A stretch of DNA of 64,000 nucleotides from Rhizomys pruinosus (GCA_009823505.1 VZQC01008895.1:588833-652832), one strand, 5' to 3'. Shown: positions 34,464 to 45,131, counted from the first letter of the stretch. Program-made: numbers and translations. Notes: a model not told the origin generated them from the letters alone.

Positions 34464-34949
34464 CACCAATTCTCTCTTTAGAAGGCAAACTGAATAATTC
34501 CTCTTTATTTCTTTGTTTTTAAGTAAATGTAATACCTCATATTACTCATCAACTTGCTATGTAATGTGGAAAAGTAAAATAACATTGTTTCCTTACCTGC
34601 ATATAATCCTACTATCAAAATGTAAAACCCTAAACATGTTTTGGAATTAACCTACAATTTATTTTCAGAGGTTATAATTTTGGCATATCTGAGGCATCCA
34701 TATAGAAATATGTTGGAACAATATAAGTTGGAAGGAACAACAACAAAAAAGACTGGATCAAAGAAATGACTGAAACAGTAAACTTATGCCCAAAACAGTA
34801 AACTTCAGCATCAAAAAATTTTAAAAAGACTGAGAAAAAGATGAAAGACATAGCTCTCACAGGGAAGGGGCAAGGAATTGGAATTAGACCTAAACTTGAT
34901 TAAGAAATATTGTATGAAATACACAAAACTTCAATAAAGAAGATGTTTA
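34464..34949 (+). mobile_element. 3' UTR of the main L1
   Basis: Follows the ORF2 stop directly. Landmarks: ttggaattaacctacaattt, attttcagaggttataattt, ttggaaggaacaacaacaaa, gactgagaaaaagatgaaag, a G-rich stretch and ttgtatgaaatacacaaaac, then ttcaataaag. It is the reference used here to recognise L1 3' ends elsewhere in the window. Confidence 0.9.
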
Positions 34950-34964
34950 TTAAAATTTTATTAG

Positions 34965-35520
34965 AATACATTGGAAATTACAAAGAAAAAATGGTTCACA
35001 ATCCAATCAACCAATTGTAGTTGACAGTTTAAATAGCTGCCTACTGTTGTCACTACCTGAAATAATTCCTCACCTTCCCTGGCTCAGATTGTAGAATACC
35101 CTTACCATAACTATTGCTGCTCTTCCATTACCAACTTAGTTATGAGAGGCTTATGGTGGTAATGATTTGATGAACTGATATAAAATATTCACTTCCATGA
35201 AAAAAACTATTATCCAGCTCACTAATGCTGGAAATGGCCATATGACTTGATTTAGCCAATGAGACATCAGCAGTATAACTCAAGCAAAGGCCTTGGATAA
35301 AATTGAGATGTTTCTCTTGTCCCTTCAATACTCTGGTGATTGTCATGAAAACAATATCTCTGAGTAGCTATGAATTATCTACCTGTTCCACAGAACAGAA
35401 CAGATAAGTGTAAAGGAGATCTGGACTTAACCTGTGTCATGCACGCATAGGTGACCCAGAACTGTTTGGCCAATATCAGATCAATTATTTGAGCTACAGT
35501 TAAACTGAAATGTTAACTGG
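34965..35520. other. Unassigned DNA
   Basis: No repeat or gene is recognised. Short frames only. Confidence 0.5.
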
Positions 35521-35687
35521 GAGAATAAACATTTTTGGGGGGAGGACTTAACACGTATGACAGAATCCATGAGCTCTGGCGGGGGGGCTGAGGGACATAA
35601 GGAGTGGGCATGGATGCAGGAGTCTAAATTTGAAAAAGAAATGTATGAAATGCACTCAATAAAAATTAACATAAGAAAAAAAGAATG
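35521..35687 (+). mobile_element. L1 3' terminus, short 5'-truncated copy
   Basis: Sense-strand end of an L1 3' UTR: tatgacagaatccatgagct, a G-rich block with ggcgggggggctgagg, gtctaaatttgaaaaagaaa, tgtatgaaatgcactcaata and an A-rich tail. It resembles the 3' end at 17.9 kb in the opposite orientation. Confidence 0.85.
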
Positions 35688-35743
35688 ACTGTGGTTATTG
35701 CTATTTGTAGAGTGTTTACTTTAATGTATAAAATATGTAGGTC

Positions 35744-35987
35744 GGGGTTGGAGAGATGGCCTAGCGGTTAAGAGTGCCGACCGCTCTTACAGAGGACCCG
35801 GGTTCAATCCCCAGCACCCACATGGCGGCCGAGAACCGTCTGAAACTCCAATTCCAGGAGAACTCCAGTTCCAGGGGAATCCGACGCCCTCTTCTGACCT
35901 TCGCGGCATTGCACGACACGGGTGCACAGACCTGCATGCAGACAGTACATTCATACACATACAGAAATAAATAAAATTAAAATAAAA
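35744..35987 (+). mobile_element. B2 SINE, young subfamily
   Basis: Full length, sense, with the 17-bp duplication and many intact CpGs (gcggccgagaaccg, gcacgacacggg). A perfect 13-bp target-site duplication (aaatatgtaggtc) is found at 35731-35743 and 35988-36000. Confidence 0.98.
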
Positions 35988-36000
35988 AAATATGTAGGTC

Positions 36001-37596
36001 ACACATACTCCATTAGTCCCTAAACAATAACCTTTTTATTCACCTAGGTGCTTAGAACTTTCTTTTTTTTTTCTTCTCCAAAAAAGTTTATTAGCATGAT
36101 TAGAAATATTCTCTTGAATAGTAACAGGAGCTTCTAAACATGACAGAGTATCAGTGGCTCTACCTTATAAGCAATATTTTGGATTGAATGGACAGCTTTA
36201 TTGCCAGTCTTCATTTATTAAAAACAACTCATTTACTGGTTCCATGACGTCACGATTATTGCTTTGTGTGGGAATGAGTCCCTACAGCAATTAAGTGGAG
36301 ACCGACCTTCACTGAGTATGACTCTGAGTAAAGAGTTGATAAAAATACACAAAGAGTTGGGATTCTGTCTTTTAAAAACATTCCTTTCACACACTACAAA
36401 GAAAGAGGTAGTATTTTGGCTTTTTAAATTCCTACATGATACTGAGAATGGCCATCCCCAGAGGTCCTTCCGTCACTGGATGCAGCCCCTCTCTGGAGGG
36501 CAGATTGCAGGGTGGACTGTGAAGACCTCAGCCTCCAATGCTAATGTTGGTCTTCTTATTTGTCTTAACTCTATAAGATTTGGGTCTTACCACTCTCACA
36601 AAAATCATTCCATTGTTCACTATGTACTAGCCATCCAATAACTATCTGTTGACTAAATAGATGATTTCACACATTTAAAAACTTTTAAAAATGTGTTTAC
36701 ATGCAAAAACGTACATGCGCACACATAAACAAGGAAAGACAAAGAGAGAAGGGAGACTTATGGGGGGGGGTTGTGACTTTTTTAATGCCAAACACCATAC
36801 TATTCTTCACATAATTATTTTAACTTATAATGAATAGTAGAGAAATTCCAACAGCAGCACATTTTCAGTCGTCCCAGTTACTCTGGAGCGTCCCACTCTG
36901 TGATCTATATGTTGCAGATTCTGTACTGTCACTACAATGCATTTGAAAACCATGCCATCCTGATGATGCTGTAGGGTTTTCTTGGTTTGTATGATTTTGC
37001 TGTTATGATGCATGTGATAACACACTTGCACATGTCCCTTGAACACAGCTGGTGTATTACAGTTATTTTGAAACTCTTACCTTGGACAAGGATACACATT
37101 CACTGGGAACATACAATTTTTATACTCCTCCATTCAAGGAAACCTTATAAGGCCCAACCCTCCAAACCTCTATACATTGGTTAACAAAATAGTGTTTTTT
37201 TTCCATGTCTGTTACATCCCTTTGGAATACTTACTGTTTTGTGTGTGCTTTATTTTTGAGAGGTGACCCCTCTGTCCTGTCCCATTCCACCTTCAGGGTT
37301 CTTTCTGGTAACATGCAATCCATGTCACCAGGCTCCTGGTTGATATCAAGTTTCATTGTACTGCTTTCTGCCTTGAGATTAGACAATTCATTATTATGAG
37401 AACACCTTCAGACCTCAGGATGATCAAAATCTTGAGCAAACTATGATGGTTTTCATCTCTCAAACAGAGTTTTAATTGAAGAATTAAATTGGGACAGAAG
37501 AAAATTAAGGAAACCATCATAGTAATTTGAAACAGTGTGAAGAATCATTTGGTTATAAGAAAGTTCTGCTATGGACACAGAGCGGTAGTTTTCTTT
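36001..37596. other. Unique DNA, 1.6 kb
   Basis: I see no mobile element. A 125-codon frame at 36264-36641 (plus) has no recognisable domain and no splice-site context. A T-run lies near 36062-36072 and a G-run near 36762-36770. Confidence 0.5.
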
Positions 37597-38184
37597 TTTA
37601 ACTTTTAATTTATTTTTATTGTTATTAAACTTTTCCCATACATCATACATCATTTCTCAATCAAATTTAGGGTCACTTCCCTTTCCATGCCCCTCACCCC
37701 ACCTGAGTTCCTGCACTCTGCCATACATGCCTTACATCTTTTTCTGAGTCTTTCCAGCATTTTCTTCCAGTTCTTTTGTTGTTGTTGTTCTCTCTAACTT
37801 GTATTGCATATATATCACCTGAATCGGAGGATTTTCCTTCTTTTTTTGCTAAAAGATATGTTTTCCTTAAGGAAAATTGTTTGTCAAGCCCAAACAACCA
37901 TCAATCTTGCCCTTGTGCTCCACACTGGGGTCTTTCTCTCCCATAGTCCCCCAAATTAGGTGCAGTAAGCATACGTCCTATTTTTATTTTCCTGTATTAG
38001 CCTCCATGATACAGCCTGGGTAGCCCAACAATGGCAGTCTATATTTTGACCAGGCTGAAATCCTGGTAGCTGCTCAGTCCACAAGCTGGATGTCTCTGAA
38101 GGCCCATCTGGCATTGAAGGTTTGGAGGATTCTTGGAGAGACATGAGTCTTCAGTCCATATTGGAGTGTTAAAAAGTTGTGTCT

Positions 38185-38417
38185 GGGGCTGGAGAGATGG
38201 CTTAGTGGTTAAGAGTGCTGACCGCACTTACAGAGGACCTGGGTTCGATCCCCAGCACCCACATGGCAGCCGAGAACTGTCTGAAACTCCAATTCCAGGA
38301 GAACTCCAGTTCCAGAGGAATCTGACACCCTCTTCTGACCTCCACGGCATTGCACGACACGGGTGCACAGACTTGCATGCAGACAGTACATTGACACACA
38401 TTCAGAAATAAATAAAT
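38185..38417 (+). mobile_element. B2 SINE, young subfamily, followed by B1
   Basis: Full-length sense B2 with the 17-bp duplication and an AAATAAAT tail. A target-site duplication (aaaaagttgtgtct) at 38171-38184 and 38562-38575 encloses this B2 and the following B1 together. Confidence 0.97.
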
Positions 38418-38561
38418 GCCGGGCGTGGTGGCGCACGCCTTTAATCCTGGCACTTGGGAGGCAGAGGCACATGGATCTCTGTGAGTTCGAGGCCAGCCTG
38501 GTCTACAGAGTGAGTTTCAGGACAGCCAGAGCTACAGGGAGACCCTGTCTCAAAAAAAAAA
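38418..38561 (+). mobile_element. B1 SINE placed at the tail of a B2
   Basis: Full-length sense B1 (gccgggcgtggtggcgcacg to gaccctgtctc and A15) starts directly at the end of the B2 A-rich tail. No separate duplication is visible between B2 and B1. Either B1 inserted into the B2 tail, or both moved as one RNA. Confidence 0.96.
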
Positions 38562-38925
38562 AAAAAGTTGTGTCTCATGTCTTTGAAGAATGGCAAAAGC
38601 AGTGGCAGCCACAGAGTAGATGCACTTGCCCGTAAGAATTGAAGACAGGACAAACAACAGTGCTCTCTCTTTTTTCTTTTTGTCTTTTTACTAAGATCTC
38701 AAGTTTTATATCTAAATTACAATTTCTCAGGCCTTACTTATTTCTGGATTTACTTTCCTTTTGGAGGCTTAAGGCTACACAGTTAGCCCAGATTAACCAA
38801 GGTTCTTGTTTCCTTAAGGTCAGCTGAGGATCTGGTCCTCGGGGGTCACTTGGGATTTTTTTGAGGGGAGGGGGGTGGGAGCCACTGACTCCCTTCAGCC
38901 TTTCATTTACCAGCTCCATCCCAGA

Positions 38926-39386
38926 GTGGTAGTTTTCTAAGGCCAGGCTTCCAACTCAGGGATGGTGAAAGGAGACACAAGGAATCAGTAATTTGCTCTC
39001 TCCCTTGCTACATTTCTGAATATTTACTTTCTCAGTTCTCAGTAATACATGCAGCTGTTGTAAGATGAGAAATAAAAGAAAAACAGAGCCTAATACTGGA
39101 TGGAGACTTTACCACAAGAATGCTTTACTGGTGTGATTTAGGATGCTACTGGAGAGGCAGCCTGGGTAATGGAAATGATGTGGGCTGTGGACTGAGTGAA
39201 CTATGCCCTAATCCCAGCTCTGCCAACTGCTAAGTGACCTTGGATGAATCACTTACATTTTCCATGTCAACATTATACATTACTTACAAACTTTAGGAGA
39301 AGAAATCAGTAGAGCTTTCGCAATGGCTAAAGCATAGAAAATATCAAGGAGAGGTAGCTGTGGTTGTTACTCATTAAAATCTGTAG
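38926..39386. other. Unassigned DNA
   Basis: No repeat or gene is recognised. Confidence 0.5.
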
Positions 39387-39478
39387 CTTGGAGGTAGCTT
39401 AGCAGTTAAGAGCAGTGGCTGTTCTTGCAGAAGACCTGGGTTCAGTTCCCAGCACCCACACGAAATAAAACATTTTAA
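39387..39478 (+). mobile_element. B2 head fragment with short tail
   Basis: Only the tRNA-like head is present: gtagcttagcagttaagagc, ggttcagttcccagcaccca. It jumps directly to an A-rich tail (cacgaaataaaacatttt). This may be an internal deletion. Confidence 0.8.
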
Positions 39479-39532
39479 ATGACTACACATTTTGTAAACT
39501 GCTTCCCTGTTCCACGCCAAGCATCATACAAA

Positions 39533-39662
39533 ATGTGGTGATGCTTGTATTCAGTAGCAGCACTTGGGAGGTGGAGGGAGCTGGACCAGAAATTCTAGGT
39601 CACGCTTAGCCACATATAAAGCTTGAGGCCAGCCTTGGCTACATGACGCCCAGTCTGAAAAT
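39533..39662 (+). mobile_element. Old B1-like SINE
   Basis: Degraded sense B1: gtggtgatgcttgtattcag, cagcacttgggaggtgg, gaggccagccttggctaca. Part of the middle is replaced or diverged. Confidence 0.65.
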
Positions 39663-40309
39663 AAGTGTGTAAATAAAATAAGCATAGCATTGTAAAGTAT
39701 AAAGCAATACAGAGGTTATTTTCAGAGGCCAATTCTAGGAAAGTAAAAGATGTTATTTTTGTTCTTTTCAATAATGGCTGCAGCACCCTGAGAACTACAG
39801 AGTTTCTCATTATAAGAGATAGCAAGCATCATTCATCAACATTTGCAGGTTCTGGAACATAACCTAAAATACAGATATGACTGGACAACTTGACCAACTG
39901 GTCCCTTCTGTGCTTGGCCAGCATCTGTTGACAATGGTCAAACTTCAGATTTCTTTTCCCTCTTTTCAAGAGACTGCAAAGTGTGTGTCCCTGGATAGGA
40001 CTCCTATAGTAAACAGCGCTCATCCATGGCTCAGGAACCATTGTGAAAGAGGGAACAGAAAGATTCCAAGAGCCAGGGTTGGTGCATGAACATAAGGAAA
40101 CATAAGAAGTTTCAGGCCTCTGGGAACTTGCTCATGTGAACTTGCAGCAATGCTGGCAGCATCCACAAGATCCATGCTCACTCCATCAGACAAAAACCCA
40201 GCACAGAACAGGGAAATGGGCAGGAGGCCCCAAGCTTAGCCAAGGAACTATTGGCAATTGATTACTGCAGGTTGAGGGAGAGTGGATATTCTTTAAAGGA
40301 GTGACTCTA

Positions 40310-40561
40310 GGGGCTGGAGAGATGGTCTAGTGGTTAAGAGTGCCGACCGCTCTTACAGAGGACCCGGGTTCGATCCCCAGCACCCACATGGCGGCTGAGA
40401 ACCGTCTGAAACTCCAATTCCAGGAGAACTCCAGTTCCAGGGGAATCCGAGACCTGCTTCTGACCTCCGCGGCATTGCACGACACGGGTGCACAAACCTG
40501 CATGCAGACAGTACATTCATACACATACAGAAATAAATAAATAAAAAAAAAATAAAAAAAA
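40310..40561 (+). mobile_element. B2 SINE, young subfamily
   Basis: Full-length sense copy with the 17-bp duplication and intact CpGs. A perfect 17-bp target-site duplication (ttaaaggagtgactcta) is found at 40293-40309 and 40562-40578. Confidence 0.98.
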
Positions 40562-40702
40562 TTAAAGGAGTGACTCTAGATAGGCTGGCTAGACTCCAGT
40601 GGATGAACTTCCAGTGAGGGACATCTGGGTACAAATGTTTGACTGGATTACACCTTAACCTATATGACAGAATGAGTGAAATCCAGTGGGGAGGTAAGTT
40701 AA

Positions 40703-40738
40703 AAGGGGGGATACATAGGGGGGATACATAGGGGGGAT
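40703..40738 (+). repeat. Short tandem repeat of gggggatacata
   Basis: About three units of a 13-bp motif with a growing G-run, within the G-rich end of the L1 3' UTR. Confidence 0.9.
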
Positions 40739-41059
40739 GGGGTCTAAGCTTGGTTAAGATCTATTATATGAGATGAACAAAAACTCAATAAAAATATTTT
40801 TAAAAGAATCGTAACAGTGCTTAGGAAGAGGAGGAGGAGTCAGGAAGAGAAGAAATATATAAATATATAGCTACAGAGCCTGAGCTTAAGAATCAATCAT
40901 AAAAGGGGTACCATTTCAGTATAGCCACTTAGAGACTCTTGACACTTTTTAAAGTAAATTCAGTTCCCTAAGATTCAGGTAAAGAAGGAAAAATAATACT
41001 CATCCCATAGAATAGCCTGAAGTAATTAGGAAAGATATTTAGAACAATGTCTGTTACAT

Positions 41060-41640
41060 AACAAGGGTGCATGGCAGACATCGCAATTATGATGACAATG
41101 ATGGTAAGGGTGATAGACAAAATCACGATGGTAATGATGGTGTAGACTGGTTGAAGTGATGGGAAAAATGACAGCGACGAAGATGATGCCACTTATGATG
41201 AGGATGATTGACTTCCATAATGATAGTGAAGGCTGGTGGAAGTGACGAGGAGAATGATAGGGAAGATGGTGTTGCCAATTATGGTAAGGATTATGGACAG
41301 AATCATGGTGGTAATAGTGGTGACGACTGGTAAGAATGATGAGAATGGGGGCTGGAGAGATAGCCTAGCAGTTAAGAGCACCGACTGCTCTTGCAGAGGA
41401 CCCGGGTTCGATCCCCAGCACCAACATGGCAGCCGAGAACCGTCTGTAACTCCAATTCCAGGAGAACTCCAGTTCCAGAGGAATCCGATACCTTCTTCTG
41501 ACCTCCGCAGCATTGCACTACACGGGTGCACAGACCTGCATGCAGACAGTACATTCATACACATACAGAAATAAATAAAATATTATTAAAAAAGGAAAGA
41601 TGAGAATGATGGAGGGGATGGCAGAGACCGTACTGGGGAA
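41060..41640 (+). repeat. GAT-rich minisatellite, about three degenerate units
   Basis: Diverged units of roughly 90-105 bp, rich in gatgatgg, gatgaggatg and gtggtaat motifs, at about 41075-41190, 41190-41278 and 41278-41346 plus 41599-41640. Shared landmarks are tggtaaggg/tggtaagga, gacaaaatcac/gacagaatcat, gactggt and a gagaatgat block. The third unit is split by a B2. Confidence 0.65.
41347..41598 (+). mobile_element. B2 SINE, young subfamily, in a minisatellite
   Basis: Full-length sense copy with the 17-bp duplication. The flanking gatgagaat(g) at 41338-41347 and 41599-41608 is the likely target-site duplication, although the host is itself repetitive. Confidence 0.96.
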
Positions 41641-41884
41641 AGCCACTGTATATGTGGTGTCTCCCTGCAAGTTGCATTGACCGAAACATGTCTGATGAAC
41701 TTTATGTGCAGAAATATAAAATAATTCATTCCTTGAGAAGGTCTCCCTGCAGCAGAGCCAATAGCTTAGGATCTGATCAAAAGAATGAGCTGAGACTAGC
41801 TGAGGAATGAGTGATGATAACTAAAATTTAGAGGTCGGTAAAGACATCCAGAACTGAAACTAGCTGCGAAGTCCATTGTCAGAA

Positions 41885-42051
41885 TAATTAACCTACCACT
41901 TATATTCAGACTTTGTAATTTTGGTATATGGGTGGAGGGTATGTATGCATATTTTAGAGTAATACAAAATTAAAAGGAAAAAATATGAAGTATGAAATAT
42001 GATTTGGAAATAACATACAGTTTATTTTCAGATGACATAATTTTAGTATAT

Positions 42052-42085
<34 letters not shown>

Positions 42086-42340
42086 TATTTTGAAACAATA
42101 CAAATTGGAGGGAACAACAACAAAAGAACTGGAACAAAGAACTGACTGAAATAATAAAGTTCTCCCCCAAACAATAATCCTCTGCATAGAAAATCTTTAA
42201 AAAGACTCAGAAAAAGATACAAAACATACATGGCAGAATGAATGAACTTAGGTGGGGTGGGGGCATGGAAAGGGGAATGAATCTAAATTGGACTGAGAAA
42301 TAAGGTATGAAATGCACAAAACTATAAAAATAAAAATAAA
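41885..42340 (+). mobile_element. L1 3' UTR with internal duplication
   Basis: Sense 3' UTR whose core occurs twice: ctaccacttatattcagact, then ttgtaattttggtatatggg and tatgcatattttagagtaat (about 41891-41990); then catacagtttattttcagat, acataattttagtatatgtg and atgcatattttgaaacaata (about 42010-42105). An (AT)n run sits in the second copy at 42055-42082. It ends with gactcagaaaaagatacaaa, a G-rich block and aaggtatgaaatgcacaaaa plus an A-rich tail. Confidence 0.88.
42055..42082. repeat. (AT)n microsatellite
   Basis: Fourteen AT units within the L1 3' UTR copy. Confidence 0.97.
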
Positions 42341-42384
42341 AAGGAGCCTAAAGAAAGGAAAGGTGTGTGTTAAAAATTACTTTA

Positions 42385-42620
42385 TGGGCTGCAGAGATGG
42401 CCTAGCTGTTAGGAGCGCCGACTGCTCTTGCGGAGGATCTGGGTTCGATCCCCAGCACCCACATGGCGGCTAAGTACAGTCTGTAACTCCAATTCCAGGA
42501 GAACTCCAGTTTCTGGGGAATCTGAGACCCTCTTCTGACCTCCGCGGCATTGCACGACACGGGTGCACAAACCTACATGCAGACAATACATTCATACACA
42601 TAAATAAAATAAAATAAAAA
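42385..42620 (+). mobile_element. B2 SINE, young subfamily
   Basis: Sense copy with the 17-bp duplication. A perfect 15-bp target-site duplication (ttaaaaattacttta) is found at 42370-42384 and 42621-42635. Confidence 0.97.
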
Positions 42621-42635
42621 TTAAAAATTACTTTA

Positions 42636-43388
42636 CAAATCAATAATAAATGTGATCATTCACCTCCTGATGGAGGACGGCTCATATGGACTTTGTCAGT
42701 GACCAATTCAAATTGCTGACATGTGAATTCAAAGAATAAAGTATATCCTTCCACTTCCATCCTGTACATGCTCTGAGTCATAGATTATGTGTGCTTAAAG
42801 ATGTTTGTATAATTATGCCATTGCTACCAGGTGTTCCCAAAACAACTTCATTAATAACTAGAAATAGTTATTCTGTATTAATGTAACCTATAAAGAATGT
42901 ATTGGATTCTGAACGCAGGAAGGAAAAAATAAATAATAAAATAAATAAATGGAATGAATAAGCAACAGAGAGCGAAAGAGGTAAGAGACAGAAAGAGAAT
43001 GCAAATCGTTTATAACATCTTCACATTAAATACATATAATTAAAATATTAATCAGACCTTGACTATGGTGCTGAAAATATTTGCTCAGCCAAAACTAATG
43101 TCTAACTATTTCAGTGTGATTTTAGTAATGACAGAGTTTTAGACAAATCAGAAGCCTCATCTAATCTTAAATTTTTTCTTCAGTCATACAGTAATACTGC
43201 AGCTTCGTGCCCAAATACCGCAGTTAACTGACCACAAACTTCCCTGAAGACAGTAAAAATTAAAAATGGAAAGCTATTAGTCTTCTAAAGTCATTATATC
43301 CATCAAAGGGAAGAAGGCCACTGTCAATCAGTCTAGGCCACAGGAAACATAAAACTGCACTTGCAAAATTTTCTGCAAATTCCACTCA
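42636..43388. other. Unassigned DNA
   Basis: No gene or repeat is recognised. AT-rich, with AATAAA-like stretches near 42930-42950. Confidence 0.5.
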
Positions 43389-43522
43389 TGTTGTCAGGTG
43401 TGGTGGCACATTCTTTTCTCCCAAAACTTGGGATGAAAAGGCAGGCAGATCTCTATGAGATTAAGGCATGTCCCAGGACAGCTGTGGCTACAGGGTTATC
43501 CTGTGTCAAAAAAAAAAAATGC
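43389..43522 (+). mobile_element. Degraded B1 SINE
   Basis: Sense B1 with a damaged middle: caggtgtggtggcacattct, ggcaggcagatctctatgag, ccaggacagctgtggctaca, then a 12-A tail. Part of the right half is deleted. Confidence 0.88.
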
Positions 43523-45131
43523 CCCCCCATTCATGTAACATCATGAAATTCTTGATGAATTCCATCATCAGTAACATGGATACAGAGATTACCCTTTGCC
43601 TCCAAGTAGCTTCAGGAAGTATCAAAGGCAGTAGTAAGTGTATATCTGTTGAGCTTGATAAGCAATCAGGGAAATCATTTTGTTATGATTGCTTCATAAT
43701 GGCTATGTTTAAAGCTCAGAACAAAACCGAGGATTGTTGGGATCTTCACTCAAAATGTTCCAAGACCCTACACACCAGACTAGATCTGGGTGGACCCTAG
43801 AGGCCATGAAGTTGCACACAGGAAATGGCAAGTACAACCTGCACTCTGACATGAAAGGGGCCTGTGTGACATGCATACAACCTGGTGCACATTCCTAGCC
43901 TCAACCACCACAGCATATGGGACCAGAGAGTGCAGTGTCTTGGGCACTTGTGCTTTTCTGCTGGAGATCCTTGGGTTCACCACTGTGCTCTCCCATTTAG
44001 TAATAATTTAATGAGCTTGAATTCTCCAAGGTTCAGCCTTTCCATTTCCAAGGATATCACTGGGCCCATTGAAAGTAATAAATATTAAATGATACATGCA
44101 AAACATTTAGCTTAGCATGTACCCAGAACATATAAAGTGAGGTAAAATATTGCTTAATTTCCAGGGCTATTACATGAATTAAGTGAGTTATAATATATGA
44201 AAATCTCTTAGTATCGTGCTGCTATGTAACACCTATTCAATAAATACTAGCTCATTATTAAGATAAGTCCCTAAGTCCTGAGCACTAAACCTTCTATGAT
44301 TCAATTATGACTTTTCTCTTGAAACTGAAACACAGGCTTCCAATCTCCCAGCCTAGCACTTTTACTACCACCCTGGTTTAAATATGAATGTGAAAATACA
44401 AGTCGGTCAGAATCTTCAGTAAAAAGCTACACATAGTTCTCTGACTCTCCCAGCAGACCAGCCTGTGATCTATGTCTGATGGACGGATCTGGTGTCAATC
44501 ACCATATTCCATGGTGAGCGACTGACCTAATAAAGATGTGTACCCAGATGCAGCATTCATTCCAGAAACAGAAGACATGATCAAGGCCTAGGATGTGTTG
44601 AAGAGCAGTCAGCTGGTTGTCAAACTTGTATAGTCTCTGTGGTTACCTTCTCTCATACAACCAACACATCTCATGGAAGCCCCTCTAGGCTTTCAGATCT
44701 ACTATTTGAGATAAAAACAAATGTCTTTTCTTGGACAATTTGTCAAGGAAGTAGCTAATATATCAATGAGCCATGCCCACAAAGTGCTTGCATTCCTTAT
44801 AGACAGATAATGATTTTCCATCCACTCTAGTCGCATCCAACTGCAACTATGGCTGAGAAAATAATGATGGAAATGGTAGCTATTTGCTTCTTGGATGGTT
44901 AACTATGAGTCAAGGTCTCTACAGATCACTTTGCCAACACTCATACTCAACAACTCTAGTGGTGGATGTTGGTAAAAACGACTTCATATGACATTCAGAA
45001 GGTAAATAACTTCTGACCAGTATATACAATTTGGAGATGGGGAAAAGAGAACCTGATAAGAAACAAGAAGATTTAATAATGAAAACCCATCACGTAGATA
45101 ATAAATATTAAACTCCTCCCATGTATATATG
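43523..45131. other. Unique DNA, 1.6 kb
   Basis: No repeat is recognised. A 110-codon frame at 43468-43800 starts inside the B1 and has no domain. No exon can be supported. Confidence 0.5.

Larger units (their letters stand above)
28171..34949 (+). mobile_element. Nearly complete L1, inactive, with nested insertions
   Basis: Collinear L1: 5' sequence before ORF1 (28171-28349, too short for a full promoter), ORF1, inter-ORF region, ORF2, a 3' UTR of about 480 bp and an A-rich end with AATAAA near 34937. Imperfect repeats at about 28156-28170 (aaacatttattag) and 34950-34964 (aattttattag) may be the target-site duplication. Without the roughly 1.2 kb of inserted material the element is about 5.5 kb. 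Numerous stops and frameshifts make it dead. It carries three later changes: a composite SINE at 30396, a T48 tract at 31771 and a reversed family A copy at 31946. Confidence 0.95.
37597..38925 (-). mobile_element. Family B long-bodied L1-related element, copy 2
   Basis: Antisense. The terminal part (about 37597-37840) is L1-like: on the minus strand gactcagaaaaagatgtaag, catgtatggcagagtgcagg, a G-rich block and gatgtatgatgtatgg. The body matches copy 1 at 18.46-18.98 kb. It contains about 200 bases (around 38120-38190 and 38576-38695) that copy 1 lacks. A B2 and a B1 are inserted together at 38185-38561. Confidence 0.65.
39835..40805 (+). mobile_element. L1 3' UTR with inserted B2
   Basis: Collinear with 7.95-8.36 kb: ctggataggactcctatagt, gaacttgctcatgtgaactt, ttgattactgcagg, ctccagtggatgaact and atatgacagaatgagtg. 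It ends with ctattatatgagatgaacaa and an AATAAA-bearing A-rich tail near 40790. The B2 at 40310 splits it. Confidence 0.8.

Noticed and set aside
35744..35830. tRNA-like boxes A and B
   Set aside because: They belong to B2 SINE heads; the sequence cannot fold as an intact tRNA and continues into the B2 body.
38120..38700. 200-base segment of family B copy 2 as an intron missing from copy 1
   Set aside because: The right border ends in AG on the minus strand, but the left border is not GT, so deletion or insertion is more likely than splicing.
41193..41574. Open frames of 112 and 123 codons on both strands
   Set aside because: They are made of the GAT minisatellite and a B2 SINE.
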